From assembly GCA_949949005.1 (NCBI GenBank), contig CATLHM010000017.1:1-64000 (forward strand): 64,000 nt of DNA. The letters are read 5' to 3'. The stretch's first letter is position 1; each line of letters begins with the position of its first letter. The position numbers and the translations under genes were made by a program. Of this stretch, positions 16,101 to 23,787 are shown piece after piece. This stretch comes from an uncultured Lachnospiraceae bacterium. Its GTDB lineage: Bacteria > Bacillota > Clostridia > Lachnospirales > Lachnospiraceae. The notes beneath the pieces were generated by a model. That model did no database searches. It was not told the origin of the DNA and was given only the letters and a program-made list of their open reading frames with translations.

Positions 16101-16840
16101 TACATATAAGGGCCGTCAGGCCTGTGAACCACCCGGATAGCAAGCTCCAAATCACCGATGCATTCCCTCACAACGGTCTGAATATAGGAAACCAGATAAT
16201 CGCACCAGGCGCTCTCTACCAGCTTGCTTTCATCCGTTATTTTATACTCCTCTATGCATTGACCAATCCAGTCTTCCGGCCATGGGCAGCTCATGGAAAA
16301 CTCATAGAGATTTCCTATATATTCTTCCAAAAGCTTATCGTTGCTTCCCCCGGTAAAGTATTCCACACAGCCCAGGAAATTCCCGTCCTTTTCCTGATAC
16401 CGCTCTTCCAAAAGCTCCTGCATCACATCCTGCTTAAGCAGCCGCATCTCCCCCTCGTCCGCCACCCGAAATCCCGGGTCAAGGCCGATGTCATTAAAGT
16501 TATTGCGGATCACAAAAAGACAGAAGCTATCGATGGTGGTAATCTGGGCGTTGTGAAGAAGGGAAGCCTGTTTCTGAAGATGGACATTTTCCCCCTCCAC
16601 CAGAAGCAGCCTGTTAATAGCAAGGCTGATCCTCTCCCGCATCTCTGCCGCCGCCGCATTGGTAAATGTTACGATCAAAAGCCTGTCGATGTCCACAGGA
16701 TTTTCCCTATCTGTCACCATGCGGATGATCCTCTCCACCAACACCGCGGTCTTTCCCGACCCGGCCGCAGCGGAAACTAGCAGATTTCTGTTCCGCAATG
16801 TGATCACCTTCTGTTGATCTTGTGTGAAACTGATTGCCAT
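13175..16840 (-). CDS. addA: Helicase-nuclease subunit AddA
   Basis: RecB-like subunit (1221 aa, normal length) of the AddAB enzyme that resects double-strand DNA ends at Chi-like sites for homologous recombination. UvrD-type helicase motifs are complete: Walker A SAAAGSGKTAVLVERI (about 17-32), DEAD-like IFIDEYQDSN, motif V SIHKSKGLEFPV, motif VI LYVAMTRAKEKL. The C-terminal RecB-type nuclease shows GIIDVFFEEDGKIIVADYKTD. The gene begins one base after the addB stop and is in the same operon. This is housekeeping recombination and repair, and it can also degrade phage DNA. Confidence 0.97.
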   Translation of the reverse strand: MAISFTQDQQKVITLRNRNLLVSAAAGSGKTAVLVERIIRMVTDRENPVDIDRLLIVTFTNAAAAEMRERISLAINRLLLVEGENVHLQKQASLLHNAQITTIDSFCLFVIRNNFNDIGLDPGFRVADEGEMRLLKQDVMQELLEERYQEKDGNFLGCVEYFTGGSNDKLLEEYIGNLYEFSMSCPWPEDWIGQCIEEYKITDESKLVESAWCDYLVSYIQTVVRECIGDLELAIRVVHRPDGPYMYGETLEKETEMLNHILRFESFSGLQEAFGTISFGRLPSKKDDSVNPLCREKVQQLRKGVKKLLEEIHSSLLALPSSQAAERMRKAAPFVEELLGLTLAFKARLDENKRKKNLIDFHDMEHFALDILLKKTGDEIVPSPAALEYRQFFKEIFIDEYQDSNQVQELLLKSISGEEEGRYNRFMVGDVKQSIYKFRQACPELFMEKYNCYSTAEGERQRIDLHKNFRSRPQVLTSVNKLFGQIMRRDLGGVEYDREAALYQGASFPDYPADPSAYDTEYLIVGKSEDAFTTPREQEAAAIARKIKDLYQSLKVTDEVSKELRPVKYSDMVILLRTTSGWAEEFKGVLEKEGIPAYVASRTGYFQAVEVKTLLQFLRVIDNPLQDIPLFGTMKSYFGGFSEEEIARIRGDNKRVLLYDNLISYKGEYENKIQMFLKRLSHYRQKTIYTPIHKLIQEILSDTGYLDYILAGNAGEQKRANVEMLLTRAAAFENTSYYGLFHFLRYIEQLEKYEVDYGQADVMDENADVVRIMSIHKSKGLEFPVCFVAGLAKRFNMQDITGGMIADMDMGIGVDYVDSTLRVRSSTLKKRAVALKMRHDILGEELRVLYVAMTRAKEKLVLSALVPSLEKFREELEQRSEFQELEGPQGKVSFSVLARAGSSLDFLAACPDLTVEFVEPTDILQKDVGAAVEEIKRRQELFESRLRDKELTEMDNEVMSRLSRKMELSYPYQYLSNLFVKTSVSELKKKAMHDLPNQSIEVVLTTEPAGKGASLEQVFTRRLFEEQEVVPYIPSFLREEETLSGTDRGSAYHKVMELLDLGKILSAPKGKEREALLASELTRFEAEGFLSAKWRGGIYLPKLTDFFESTLAIRMSRAKEKDMLYREQPFVLGLPASRLGEEFPEKEQVLIQGIIDVFFEEDGKIIVADYKTDVVKSPEELISRYRVQLDYYGEALTRLTGKEVTEKILYSFALGKEIMVY

Positions 16841-16841
16841 T

Positions 16842-19800
16842 CTATTTTTCTTCCTCTTTCTCTTCCTGCTCTAACTCCTGGCGCATCTTAAATATCAAGT
16901 CGTCGTTTGTGCCGCCCTTTAAAAACCGCATGTGATACCCCGGTATCCTCTCCTCAAAATCGCAGACTCCACGAAAAGTACAGTAGGTACAGGCCTGCGT
17001 GGTGCCCTGCCGGCACGGGTTCATCTCTATATTTCCAGCCAGAATTTCCCTGCCAAGCTGCCGGATCTTATGGCTCACAAACTTAGAAACCGTCTCATAG
17101 TCCTGTGGCCTCATGACACTGGAACGGGCGGAAAAGGTACCGTCCTTTTTCCGCTCCACCGGAATCACCGAGGATTTATCCTTAAAATTTTTGTCCAGAA
17201 GGGTGACGATCTTCTCATCCTCACTGACAAGCCCTGCCATACAGAGCTCCTTTAAGATTTCCTGGTTCAGCTCCTGGCTGCTCAGTTCTTCCTCCGCCCG
17301 GATCATAGGATCGCTTACATGGTAATACAAAAGTGCAGCCGGAACGACCTCCTTCCCCGGATGCTGCCTTGCGGCGATCTCCGCCGCCACATTCATATAA
17401 ACCACCAATTGGAGCTGCAGGCCATAGTAGAGAGCCGCCAGACTAAATTTTTTCTCGCCGGACTTATAATCAATCACCTTCACATAGACATGCTCCTCGT
17501 CCTCACAGGTGTCGATCCGGTCAATCCTTCCCCTAAGCCGCATCTTCTCCTGCTCCGACAGGGCAATGTTTACCGCTTCCAGCCTCTCCACCCTGGAAAA
17601 ACTCATCTCAAAAGCGGCAGGCACAAAATCCCCCTCCCGTAGCTGTGCGCGAAGCGTCCTTATCGTCCTCCTTAAAATCCGATACATCCTCTCCACCATG
17701 TACTCATAGCGGGCATTGCTGTAGAGCACCGTCTCCCCATAGGCCATGGTACAGGCGTCCAGAGCTTCCTTTAAAAGGGCATCCCCTTCCTCGTCTGTGA
17801 AGTCAAACCAGGTCAGGTTATTTTCTGCAAGTTTTCCTGCAAAGCACTCCAGCACCTGATGAAAAATATTTCCCAGATCAGCCTGCTCGAAGCTGTATTC
17901 TTCCCTCTCTCTCAGGGTCAGGCCATATTGCAGGAAATGTGCATAAGCGCAGGCCGCATATCGTTCCAGACGGCTGACGCTGTTTTCCAGCACCGCACCA
18001 TAGAGGGCCCGGGCTACTGCCTTTACCAGAGGCTTGTGCTCATATCTGGCAAAAGCTTCCTCCTCCAGCTTTTGCGCATAGTCCCTGAACTCCTCATCCT
18101 TTCTGTAGAGCCGGTAAAGCCCCCGCAGCTCCCCAGCCTTTAGAGCCCCTTCCCTGCCCCAGGCATACTCCCGAAGTTCCCCTGCCAGCAGGGTAAGGCC
18201 ATCCTTTTTACCCACAATCTGATCAAAGGGCGATTTCATAACATATGTATTTTCTATTTTCAAGGACGGAAAAAGCTTCTGCATTATGTCGATCAGATAG
18301 GAAGGACGGATGGTTTTTCCCTGGGCATTCATTCGTGCATAAGACAAATACAGCCTCTCTGAGGGTTTGGTCATATTCATATACAGATAAAGCCTCTGGA
18401 TATACATCTGCTGCCGTGGCGTAGGCGCCAGCTCAAACTCCGACTGCTGCAAAAATTCCCGGTCGATATCGGACAGGATACCGCCCCTGTTCCCGTTTCC
18501 GGGAATATTCCCGTCATTTACCCCCAAAAAGAACAGTACCTTCACCTGCTTTAAGCGGCTTCTCTCCATATCTCCCACCACTACTCTGTCCACGCTGCCG
18601 GGAATGATTCCCACCTCGATCTCCCCAAAGCCCGCATCCAGTATATCCGCAAATTCCGAAAGGCTCATGGGTTCCTCCTTGAGAAGTCCCATGATCTGCT
18701 CTAATAGCTCCATCACGAGCCGGTAAATCTGATCGTATTCCTTTGCCTTTTCAGGTTCCCCCTGCTCTCTGAAATATTCCGCGAAGCCGCAGAGTTTTTC
18801 CTGGATCCGGCCTGCAACGATAAAATCATAGAGCATCCGCACCATTTCCCCGGCGGTTTTCTTCTTCTCCAAAAGCGGCCCGATCTGTCCCATAAGTTTC
18901 TCCCGGGATTCGTTGAGCTGCTCCATCAGCCGAAGCTCCTGTTCCGCTTCCTCCTCACCCCCCGGCATAACGCTTGATATATTTAAATTTACATTTAATT
19001 TTCTGGTAAACATTTGGTTCCATTTGCGCTTTCCCTTGATGCCCAGAGCCAACACATAATTTTCCAGTCTGTCGATCTCATCTGTCTGAAAATCCGCAAG
19101 GCCGCAGCGCAGATAGTGAAACACGCTTTCATAGGAAAAGTCGAAAAGCGCTATTTTCAGGGCGCTCCGGATATATTCAATAAAAGGGTTGAGCAAAATT
19201 CCTCTGGTTCTGTCCAAAAAAACAGGAAGGTCATACACCATGGCTTCCCGCTCGAAATAATCTCCATAGGTTTCCATATCACCTGTTACCACAGCAATAT
19301 CCCGATAGCAGAATCCCTCCTCCAAAACCAGCTTTTTGATTTGGAGACAAACCTGCCGCACCTCCTGGGCCGGGTTTAGGGCCTCCCTCATGTGAATGCT
19401 TTCCATCGGTTTTGGACGCTCCCCCTCATAGGGCTGCAAAGGATACCGAAACAAATGCTGCTCCAGATGAGCCATCTCCCTGTTGTCCCCAAATCTTGGC
19501 AGGGGACTGCTTTTCAAATAAACGTCCTTCTCCCGGTCTCCCCCCGCCGTAGCCTTTGGGGAGTGAGCCGGGGCCTTTGCGGAAGGAATCGGAATCTTTG
19601 GGGAGTGAACCGTCCCTTTTCCCGTTTTACCCGAGAGCGCCTCATTCAGCCGGCACAGATCCTTTACCGTCTTTTTGCTCAGATAGAACAGCTCCTGCTC
19701 CCCGCCCATGCGGAAGGGATCCTCCCGTATATCAATTGTTATTGACACAATGACTCTTTCGGTCAACCGCAAAAGTTCCTGAATCAGCCGGTACTGAATA

Positions 19801-20426
19801 GGGGTAAAGCCGGTAAAGCCGTCAAAAATCATAACGCTCCCCTTTATAATCCGGGACTTTGAAACGGCTCTGGTGAGAAGATCCAGGGTTTCCTCCGTGG
19901 TAATAAAGCGGTTTTGTATGTAGTCCACGAAGCCTTGGTAAATCACCTCCAAATCCTTCAGCTTGTAGTGGAGGGCCCCCCGGCCTTTGGCGAACTGGGC
20001 CAATTCTCCCACCTGGCTGACCCCTATGCCATACTGCATAAACTCAGAGATCGCCGATTTCACCTCATGGATATAGCCGATTTTGTTTAAATTCTTTCCG
20101 ATGATGGGCATCTGCTCCTTTAAGGAGGCGGCAACCTTGCGAAGCACCAGGCTTTTTCCGGTATCGTCCAGCACTGCCTCCCCTCCGCATCCTGTCTCCT
20201 CAAAAATCCGGTGTGTCAGACGGCCGAAGCTGAGCACATCAATATTCATGATTCCGCCGCGCTCACTGGCATTTACCAAATCCACCTGGGTCTGCATGGT
20301 AAACTGATCCGGCACCAGATACAAAAAATTCCGTTTTGGCTCCCTCCCGGCCCATTCCACAATGGTTTGATGTAGCTGTCTGCTTTTTCCCGCTCCTGAA
20401 CCTCCGAAGATAAACTGTAGTCCCAT
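16842..20426 (-). CDS. addB: Helicase-nuclease subunit AddB
   Basis: Partner of AddA, 1194 aa. N-terminal Walker A GGSGAGKS at residues 8-15; the C-terminal nuclease domain has VYVKVIDYKSGEKKF. The [4Fe-4S] cluster cysteines are present: one early (YAACAYAHF) and three late (ACTYCTFRGVC). Start ATG at 20426 follows AAAGGAG. Odd: residues about 271-291 hold a Pro/Ser/Lys-rich insertion built from three 21-bp DNA repeats (HSPK motifs), which I do not recall from AddB homologues. Confidence 0.96.
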   Translation of the reverse strand: MGLQFIFGGSGAGKSRQLHQTIVEWAGREPKRNFLYLVPDQFTMQTQVDLVNASERGGIMNIDVLSFGRLTHRIFEETGCGGEAVLDDTGKSLVLRKVAASLKEQMPIIGKNLNKIGYIHEVKSAISEFMQYGIGVSQVGELAQFAKGRGALHYKLKDLEVIYQGFVDYIQNRFITTEETLDLLTRAVSKSRIIKGSVMIFDGFTGFTPIQYRLIQELLRLTERVIVSITIDIREDPFRMGGEQELFYLSKKTVKDLCRLNEALSGKTGKGTVHSPKIPIPSAKAPAHSPKATAGGDREKDVYLKSSPLPRFGDNREMAHLEQHLFRYPLQPYEGERPKPMESIHMREALNPAQEVRQVCLQIKKLVLEEGFCYRDIAVVTGDMETYGDYFEREAMVYDLPVFLDRTRGILLNPFIEYIRSALKIALFDFSYESVFHYLRCGLADFQTDEIDRLENYVLALGIKGKRKWNQMFTRKLNVNLNISSVMPGGEEEAEQELRLMEQLNESREKLMGQIGPLLEKKKTAGEMVRMLYDFIVAGRIQEKLCGFAEYFREQGEPEKAKEYDQIYRLVMELLEQIMGLLKEEPMSLSEFADILDAGFGEIEVGIIPGSVDRVVVGDMERSRLKQVKVLFFLGVNDGNIPGNGNRGGILSDIDREFLQQSEFELAPTPRQQMYIQRLYLYMNMTKPSERLYLSYARMNAQGKTIRPSYLIDIMQKLFPSLKIENTYVMKSPFDQIVGKKDGLTLLAGELREYAWGREGALKAGELRGLYRLYRKDEEFRDYAQKLEEEAFARYEHKPLVKAVARALYGAVLENSVSRLERYAACAYAHFLQYGLTLREREEYSFEQADLGNIFHQVLECFAGKLAENNLTWFDFTDEEGDALLKEALDACTMAYGETVLYSNARYEYMVERMYRILRRTIRTLRAQLREGDFVPAAFEMSFSRVERLEAVNIALSEQEKMRLRGRIDRIDTCEDEEHVYVKVIDYKSGEKKFSLAALYYGLQLQLVVYMNVAAEIAARQHPGKEVVPAALLYYHVSDPMIRAEEELSSQELNQEILKELCMAGLVSEDEKIVTLLDKNFKDKSSVIPVERKKDGTFSARSSVMRPQDYETVSKFVSHKIRQLGREILAGNIEMNPCRQGTTQACTYCTFRGVCDFEERIPGYHMRFLKGGTNDDLIFKMRQELEQEEKEEEK
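19555..19617 (-). repeat. 21-bp tandem repeat inside addB
   Basis: Three 21-bp units (19555-19575, 19576-19596, 19597-19617), each starting TTTGSGGA on the plus strand, encode SPKIPIP, SAKAPAH and SPKATAG. In frame, so a copy-number change would be tolerated by the reading frame. Confidence 0.75.
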
Positions 20427-20442
20427 ATCCGCTCCTTTTGCT

Positions 20443-21267
20443 TTAGAGGAAAGGAATCATCTCCCTCACCGATGAAAAAATCAGATGGGGAATCACCCCA
20501 TCCTTCTCTATGTCCTCTCTCCTGGCCTCTCCGCTGAGCACCAAAATCCCCCGATAACCGTTATTTACCCCGGCGGCCACGTCCGTATAGAGCCGATCGC
20601 CCACCATGGCAGTCTCTTCCTTTAAGGCCCCTGCCCGACGGGATAAATAGTCCATGATCATCCCGTTAGGCTTTCCGATGACCACATCCGGATACCGGAA
20701 GGCGGACGCATGGATAAAAGCGTGGATTGCCCCCGCATCCGGAATAAATCCGCTCTCCGTGGGACAGTTAAAGTCGGGATGGGTGGAAAGATAGGGCAGT
20801 CCCTCCCTGACCAGGTCGCAGACCCGGCACATTTTCTCATAGGTAAGGGAGGTGTCGAAGCCTACCACCACCACCTCTGGCGATTCGTCATCCAGCAAAA
20901 TTCCGTCCTGTGCAAATTCCTCCCTGAGCAATTCATTTCCAAGAAGATACACCCTTTTCCCCGGATAATTTTGCTGCAGATAATCAATGGTGGCCATGCC
21001 CGAGGTAACGATCTGCTCCGGCCCGATTTCCAGCCCCATCCGTCCCAGTTTTTGGATATAAGCTTCGGGGTTTTTGGAGGAATTGTTGGTCAGGAACACA
21101 TATTTCTTCCCGGCCCGCTCCACTGCCTTAAGGAAATCCGTCGCCCCCGCAATCCATTGCTCCCCAAGGTATACGGTTCCGTCCATATCCAGTGCAAAGC
21201 AAGCGATCTCCTTTAAAATACCTTTTTCATCTCTGTCCGTTTCGGGTATGTACATACCAATAACCAT
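20443..21267 (-). CDS. HAD-superfamily IIA phosphatase (NagD-like)
   Basis: Cytoplasmic phosphatase of 274 aa with all HAD motifs: nucleophile motif FALDMDGTVYLG near residues 24-35, motif II LTNNSSKNP, the Lys in GKPNGMI, and the acidic motif MVGDRLYTDVAAG. The cap between motifs II and III is the C2 (NagD/AraL/Pho13) type. Substrates in this group include nucleotides and sugar phosphates; the actual one cannot be told. Two start codons four codons apart (21267, 21255) are possible. It follows the Xaa-Pro aminopeptidase gene and precedes addB by 16 bp, so the three may form one transcript. Confidence 0.9.
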   Translation of the reverse strand: MVIGMYIPETDRDEKGILKEIACFALDMDGTVYLGEQWIAGATDFLKAVERAGKKYVFLTNNSSKNPEAYIQKLGRMGLEIGPEQIVTSGMATIDYLQQNYPGKRVYLLGNELLREEFAQDGILLDDESPEVVVVGFDTSLTYEKMCRVCDLVREGLPYLSTHPDFNCPTESGFIPDAGAIHAFIHASAFRYPDVVIGKPNGMIMDYLSRRAGALKEETAMVGDRLYTDVAAGVNNGYRGILVLSGEARREDIEKDGVIPHLIFSSVREMIPFL

Positions 21268-21354
21268 GCCTTTCCGCCGCCTGCCAACTGATAGGAAAAG
21301 ACCGGATAATCTCTCCTTCCTACGGCCCCTTTGGGGGATACGCAGGCATAAGCC

Positions 21355-23142
21355 TTATATTTCTCTGGTGGCTTCTCTAAGCCATGCAAGCTCCTCTTTC
21401 TCAAAATAAGGAGAAAGCTTCTCAAACACCTCCGCGTGATAGGCGTTGAGCCGCTGTCTGTCCTTTTCCTCCAGATAAGCAGGATCCACTGCGTCCAGGT
21501 CAATGGGAACACAGGTCAGATCCTCGAAATACATGAACTGGCCGTACTCGTTTTCCTCCCCTTTGCGGCACAAGAGCTCGTTCTCAATCCTGATTCCATG
21601 ACTTCCTTCTATGTAAAGCCCCGGTTCATCCGTGGTCACCATGCCCTCTTCCAACTCCGCATTTTCCTCATGATCTGTAAGAAGCCGCCATCGGAAGCCG
21701 TTAGGCCCCTCATGCACATTCAAAAGATAACCTACTCCATGGCCCGTACCGTGCTTATAGTCAAGTCCATACTCCCACAACACCTCTCTGGCCCTCACGT
21801 CCAGGTTCAGCCCCCTGCAGCCATAAAGGAACTTGGTATTCTTCAGATTAAGCATGGCCCGCAGCACCAGCGTGAAGTGCTTTTTCATTTCGTCGGTCAA
21901 AGGCCCCAGGGCAAAGGTTCGGGTGATATCCGTAGTCCCTTCCGGATAATGTCCGCCGCTGTCCACCACCAAAAGCCCCTCCGGCTTAAGAGACGCATAA
22001 TTTTCCGGGGTGGCGCTGTAATGGACGATGGCACCGTTGGAACCGTATGCGCAAATAGTTGCAAAGCTGGGCTCTATAAATCCTTCCTGCTGCTGCCTGA
22101 AAGCCTTAAGCTGATCCGCAGCGCTGAGCTCCGTCATGGGGAGAGTGCCGATATTCTTTTTCAGCCAGTACATGAAATGTGTCACCGCAACCCCGTCCTT
22201 TAAGTGGGAGTTGCGCAGATTTTCCATCTCCACCGGATTTTTCACCGCTTTCATAAGGGACGTTGGATTGGGCTTGTCGATGATCTCCACATCATCCCCC
22301 AGCTCCATTTTCACCCGGCAGTTGACACGGTTTAAGCAGATCAACAGTTTCTCCTCATACACCTCTGAAACCCTACGGTAAAAGTCCTCATAGGGGCGAA
22401 GGGTAATCTCATTTTCCGCAAAATAGCTGAGAACCTCCTGGCTGCAGGCCCCCTCATCCATAAAGAGCTGGAAGTCCTCCCTAGTGATCACCGCATAGGC
22501 AAGCGCCACAGGACAGCACTCCACATCATTCCCCCGGATGTTAAGGAGCCAGGCAATATCGTCCAGAGAGGTGAGGATATGCATGGTGGCTTCCTCCTCC
22601 TGCATCTTTCCCCGCAACCGGGAAATTTTGGACGCCGCATTCTCCCCGCTATAGCGCTCTTCCAGGAGCGATACGCTGTGGTGAACCAGTGCCGGGCGGT
22701 CCTCCCAGATCCCTTCTGCCAGATCTCTGTCCCAGACCAGACATCCCTGCTTCTTTTCCAGAATCTCCTCATACTCTTTGGCGCTTTGGGCCTTCACCAC
22801 CCTGCCGTCGAAGCCAAGGCTCTGTCCCTCCCCAAGCTTTTGCTCCAGATATTCGTTCAGCGTGGGAACCTCCGGCTCACCCATCTTCATCAGCTCGATG
22901 CCGGTACCCGCAAGCTGCTCCCCGGCCTGGATAAAATATCTGCCGTCCGTAAAAAGAGCCGCTTCCTCCTGCAATACCACCAACGTCCCTGCCGACCCGC
23001 TGAAACCGCTGAAAAACTCCCTGACGCGAAAAAAGCCGCTGACATATTCGCTGTCGTGATAATCTGAGGTTGGTATCAGATAACAGTCGATTCCAGAGGC
23101 TTTCATGCTTTGTCTCAGTTTCCTTAATCTCTCCCGTATCAT
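21355..23142 (-). CDS. Xaa-Pro aminopeptidase (M24B), long form
   Basis: Cytoplasmic metallopeptidase of 595 aa cleaving the N-terminal residue before proline. Start ATG at 23142 follows AGGAG; an 18-codon upstream extension is unlikely. Two creatinase-type N-terminal domains (1-about 310) precede the pita-bread catalytic domain and a short M24 C-terminal domain. The five metal ligands are visible: D in VVDSGGHYPEGTTDITRTF (two), H in GTGHGVGYLLNVHEG, E in TDEPGLYIEG, and E in GIRIENELL. Its leader contains the array of 14-bp palindromic repeats at 23207-23311. A second, shorter Xaa-Pro peptidase lies at 38101-39375. Confidence 0.95.
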   Translation of the reverse strand: MIRERLRKLRQSMKASGIDCYLIPTSDYHDSEYVSGFFRVREFFSGFSGSAGTLVVLQEEAALFTDGRYFIQAGEQLAGTGIELMKMGEPEVPTLNEYLEQKLGEGQSLGFDGRVVKAQSAKEYEEILEKKQGCLVWDRDLAEGIWEDRPALVHHSVSLLEERYSGENAASKISRLRGKMQEEEATMHILTSLDDIAWLLNIRGNDVECCPVALAYAVITREDFQLFMDEGACSQEVLSYFAENEITLRPYEDFYRRVSEVYEEKLLICLNRVNCRVKMELGDDVEIIDKPNPTSLMKAVKNPVEMENLRNSHLKDGVAVTHFMYWLKKNIGTLPMTELSAADQLKAFRQQQEGFIEPSFATICAYGSNGAIVHYSATPENYASLKPEGLLVVDSGGHYPEGTTDITRTFALGPLTDEMKKHFTLVLRAMLNLKNTKFLYGCRGLNLDVRAREVLWEYGLDYKHGTGHGVGYLLNVHEGPNGFRWRLLTDHEENAELEEGMVTTDEPGLYIEGSHGIRIENELLCRKGEENEYGQFMYFEDLTCVPIDLDAVDPAYLEEKDRQRLNAYHAEVFEKLSPYFEKEELAWLREATREI

Positions 23143-23206
23143 TTTTGCTCCTATCTGCGTGCCCCGGCACGCCTGCGAATGAAAGGGTGATTCCACCCCT
23201 TTTCTC

Positions 23207-23311
23207 TACTATGAGCACTCTACTCTAGATATGCTGCTCTGAACATGTTGCTCTGAGCACACTGCTCTGGGCATGATGCTCTGAGCATGTTGCTCTGAGC
23301 ATGCTGCTCAT
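23207..23311. repeat. Array of 14-bp palindromic units
   Basis: Seven consecutive 14-bp units plus a partial one. The core of each is an 11-bp palindrome TGCTC-T-GAGCA followed by a variable 3-bp spacer. The five central units match the core closely; the two at 23207-23234 are degenerate. It lies between the spoVAE stop and the start of the Xaa-Pro aminopeptidase gene. Confidence 0.9.
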
Positions 23312-23352
23312 ATTCACATTATACTACGAAACGGGAAAAATGGGACATTTTT

Positions 23353-23709
23353 TTATTTCTTCATCTTGGGGTTAAAGACAAGGCTGGCCAGATACCCGAA
23401 GATCAGTGCCGCCGAGGTCCCAACGGCTCCTGCCTTAAAGCCGCCGGAAAACACCCCCATAAAGCCCTCCTGGTCTACGGCCTCCTTTACTCCCTTCATC
23501 AACACATTGCCAAAGCCCAGAAGCGGAACCGACGCCCCGGCCCCTGCAAACTCCACAAAGGGCTGATACCATCCAAACGCACTGAGCGCCGCTCCGGCAC
23601 AGACCAAAAGCACCATGATCCGTCCGGGCATCATTTTCGTCTTTTCCATCAGGATCTGTACCAGGGCACAGATCAGCCCTCCTACCCAAAACGCATTAAA
23701 ATAATCCAT
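23353..23709 (-). CDS. spoVAE: Stage V sporulation protein AE
   Basis: Small membrane protein (118 aa) of the SpoVA channel that moves dipicolinic acid into the forespore and releases it on germination. Start ATG at 23709 follows AAGGAGG. Family features: AFWVGGLICALVQILME, AALSAFGWYQPFVEFAGAGASVP, FGNVLMKG, GGFKAGAVGTSAALIFGYLAS. In Bacillus and Clostridium it sits directly after spoVAD; here it stands alone between GH31 and peptidase genes with its own sigma-G-like promoter (23756-23785). Confidence 0.93.
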   Translation of the reverse strand: MDYFNAFWVGGLICALVQILMEKTKMMPGRIMVLLVCAGAALSAFGWYQPFVEFAGAGASVPLLGFGNVLMKGVKEAVDQEGFMGVFSGGFKAGAVGTSAALIFGYLASLVFNPKMKK

Positions 23710-23755
23710 GATAACCTCCTTGCCGCTTAAATTTGCGCAACTCGTTTTCATGGAT

Positions 23756-23785
23756 TATTATTTGCCTTTTTTTACATTGATATAC
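23756..23785 (-). promoter_or_regulatory. Sigma-G/F-type promoter of spoVAE
   Basis: On the minus strand GTATA (-35, fits GHATR), an 18-bp spacer and AATAATA (-10, one mismatch to CATWNTA). It is 47 bp upstream of the spoVAE start codon. Confidence 0.6.
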
Positions 23786-23787
23786 CA

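Noticed and set aside
13175-20426. Phage-defence system
   Set aside because: The two large genes are AddA and AddB, general recombination enzymes; no dedicated defence genes adjoin them.
23207-23311. CRISPR array
   Set aside because: The 14-bp period with 3-bp spacers is far too short, and no cas genes are present.
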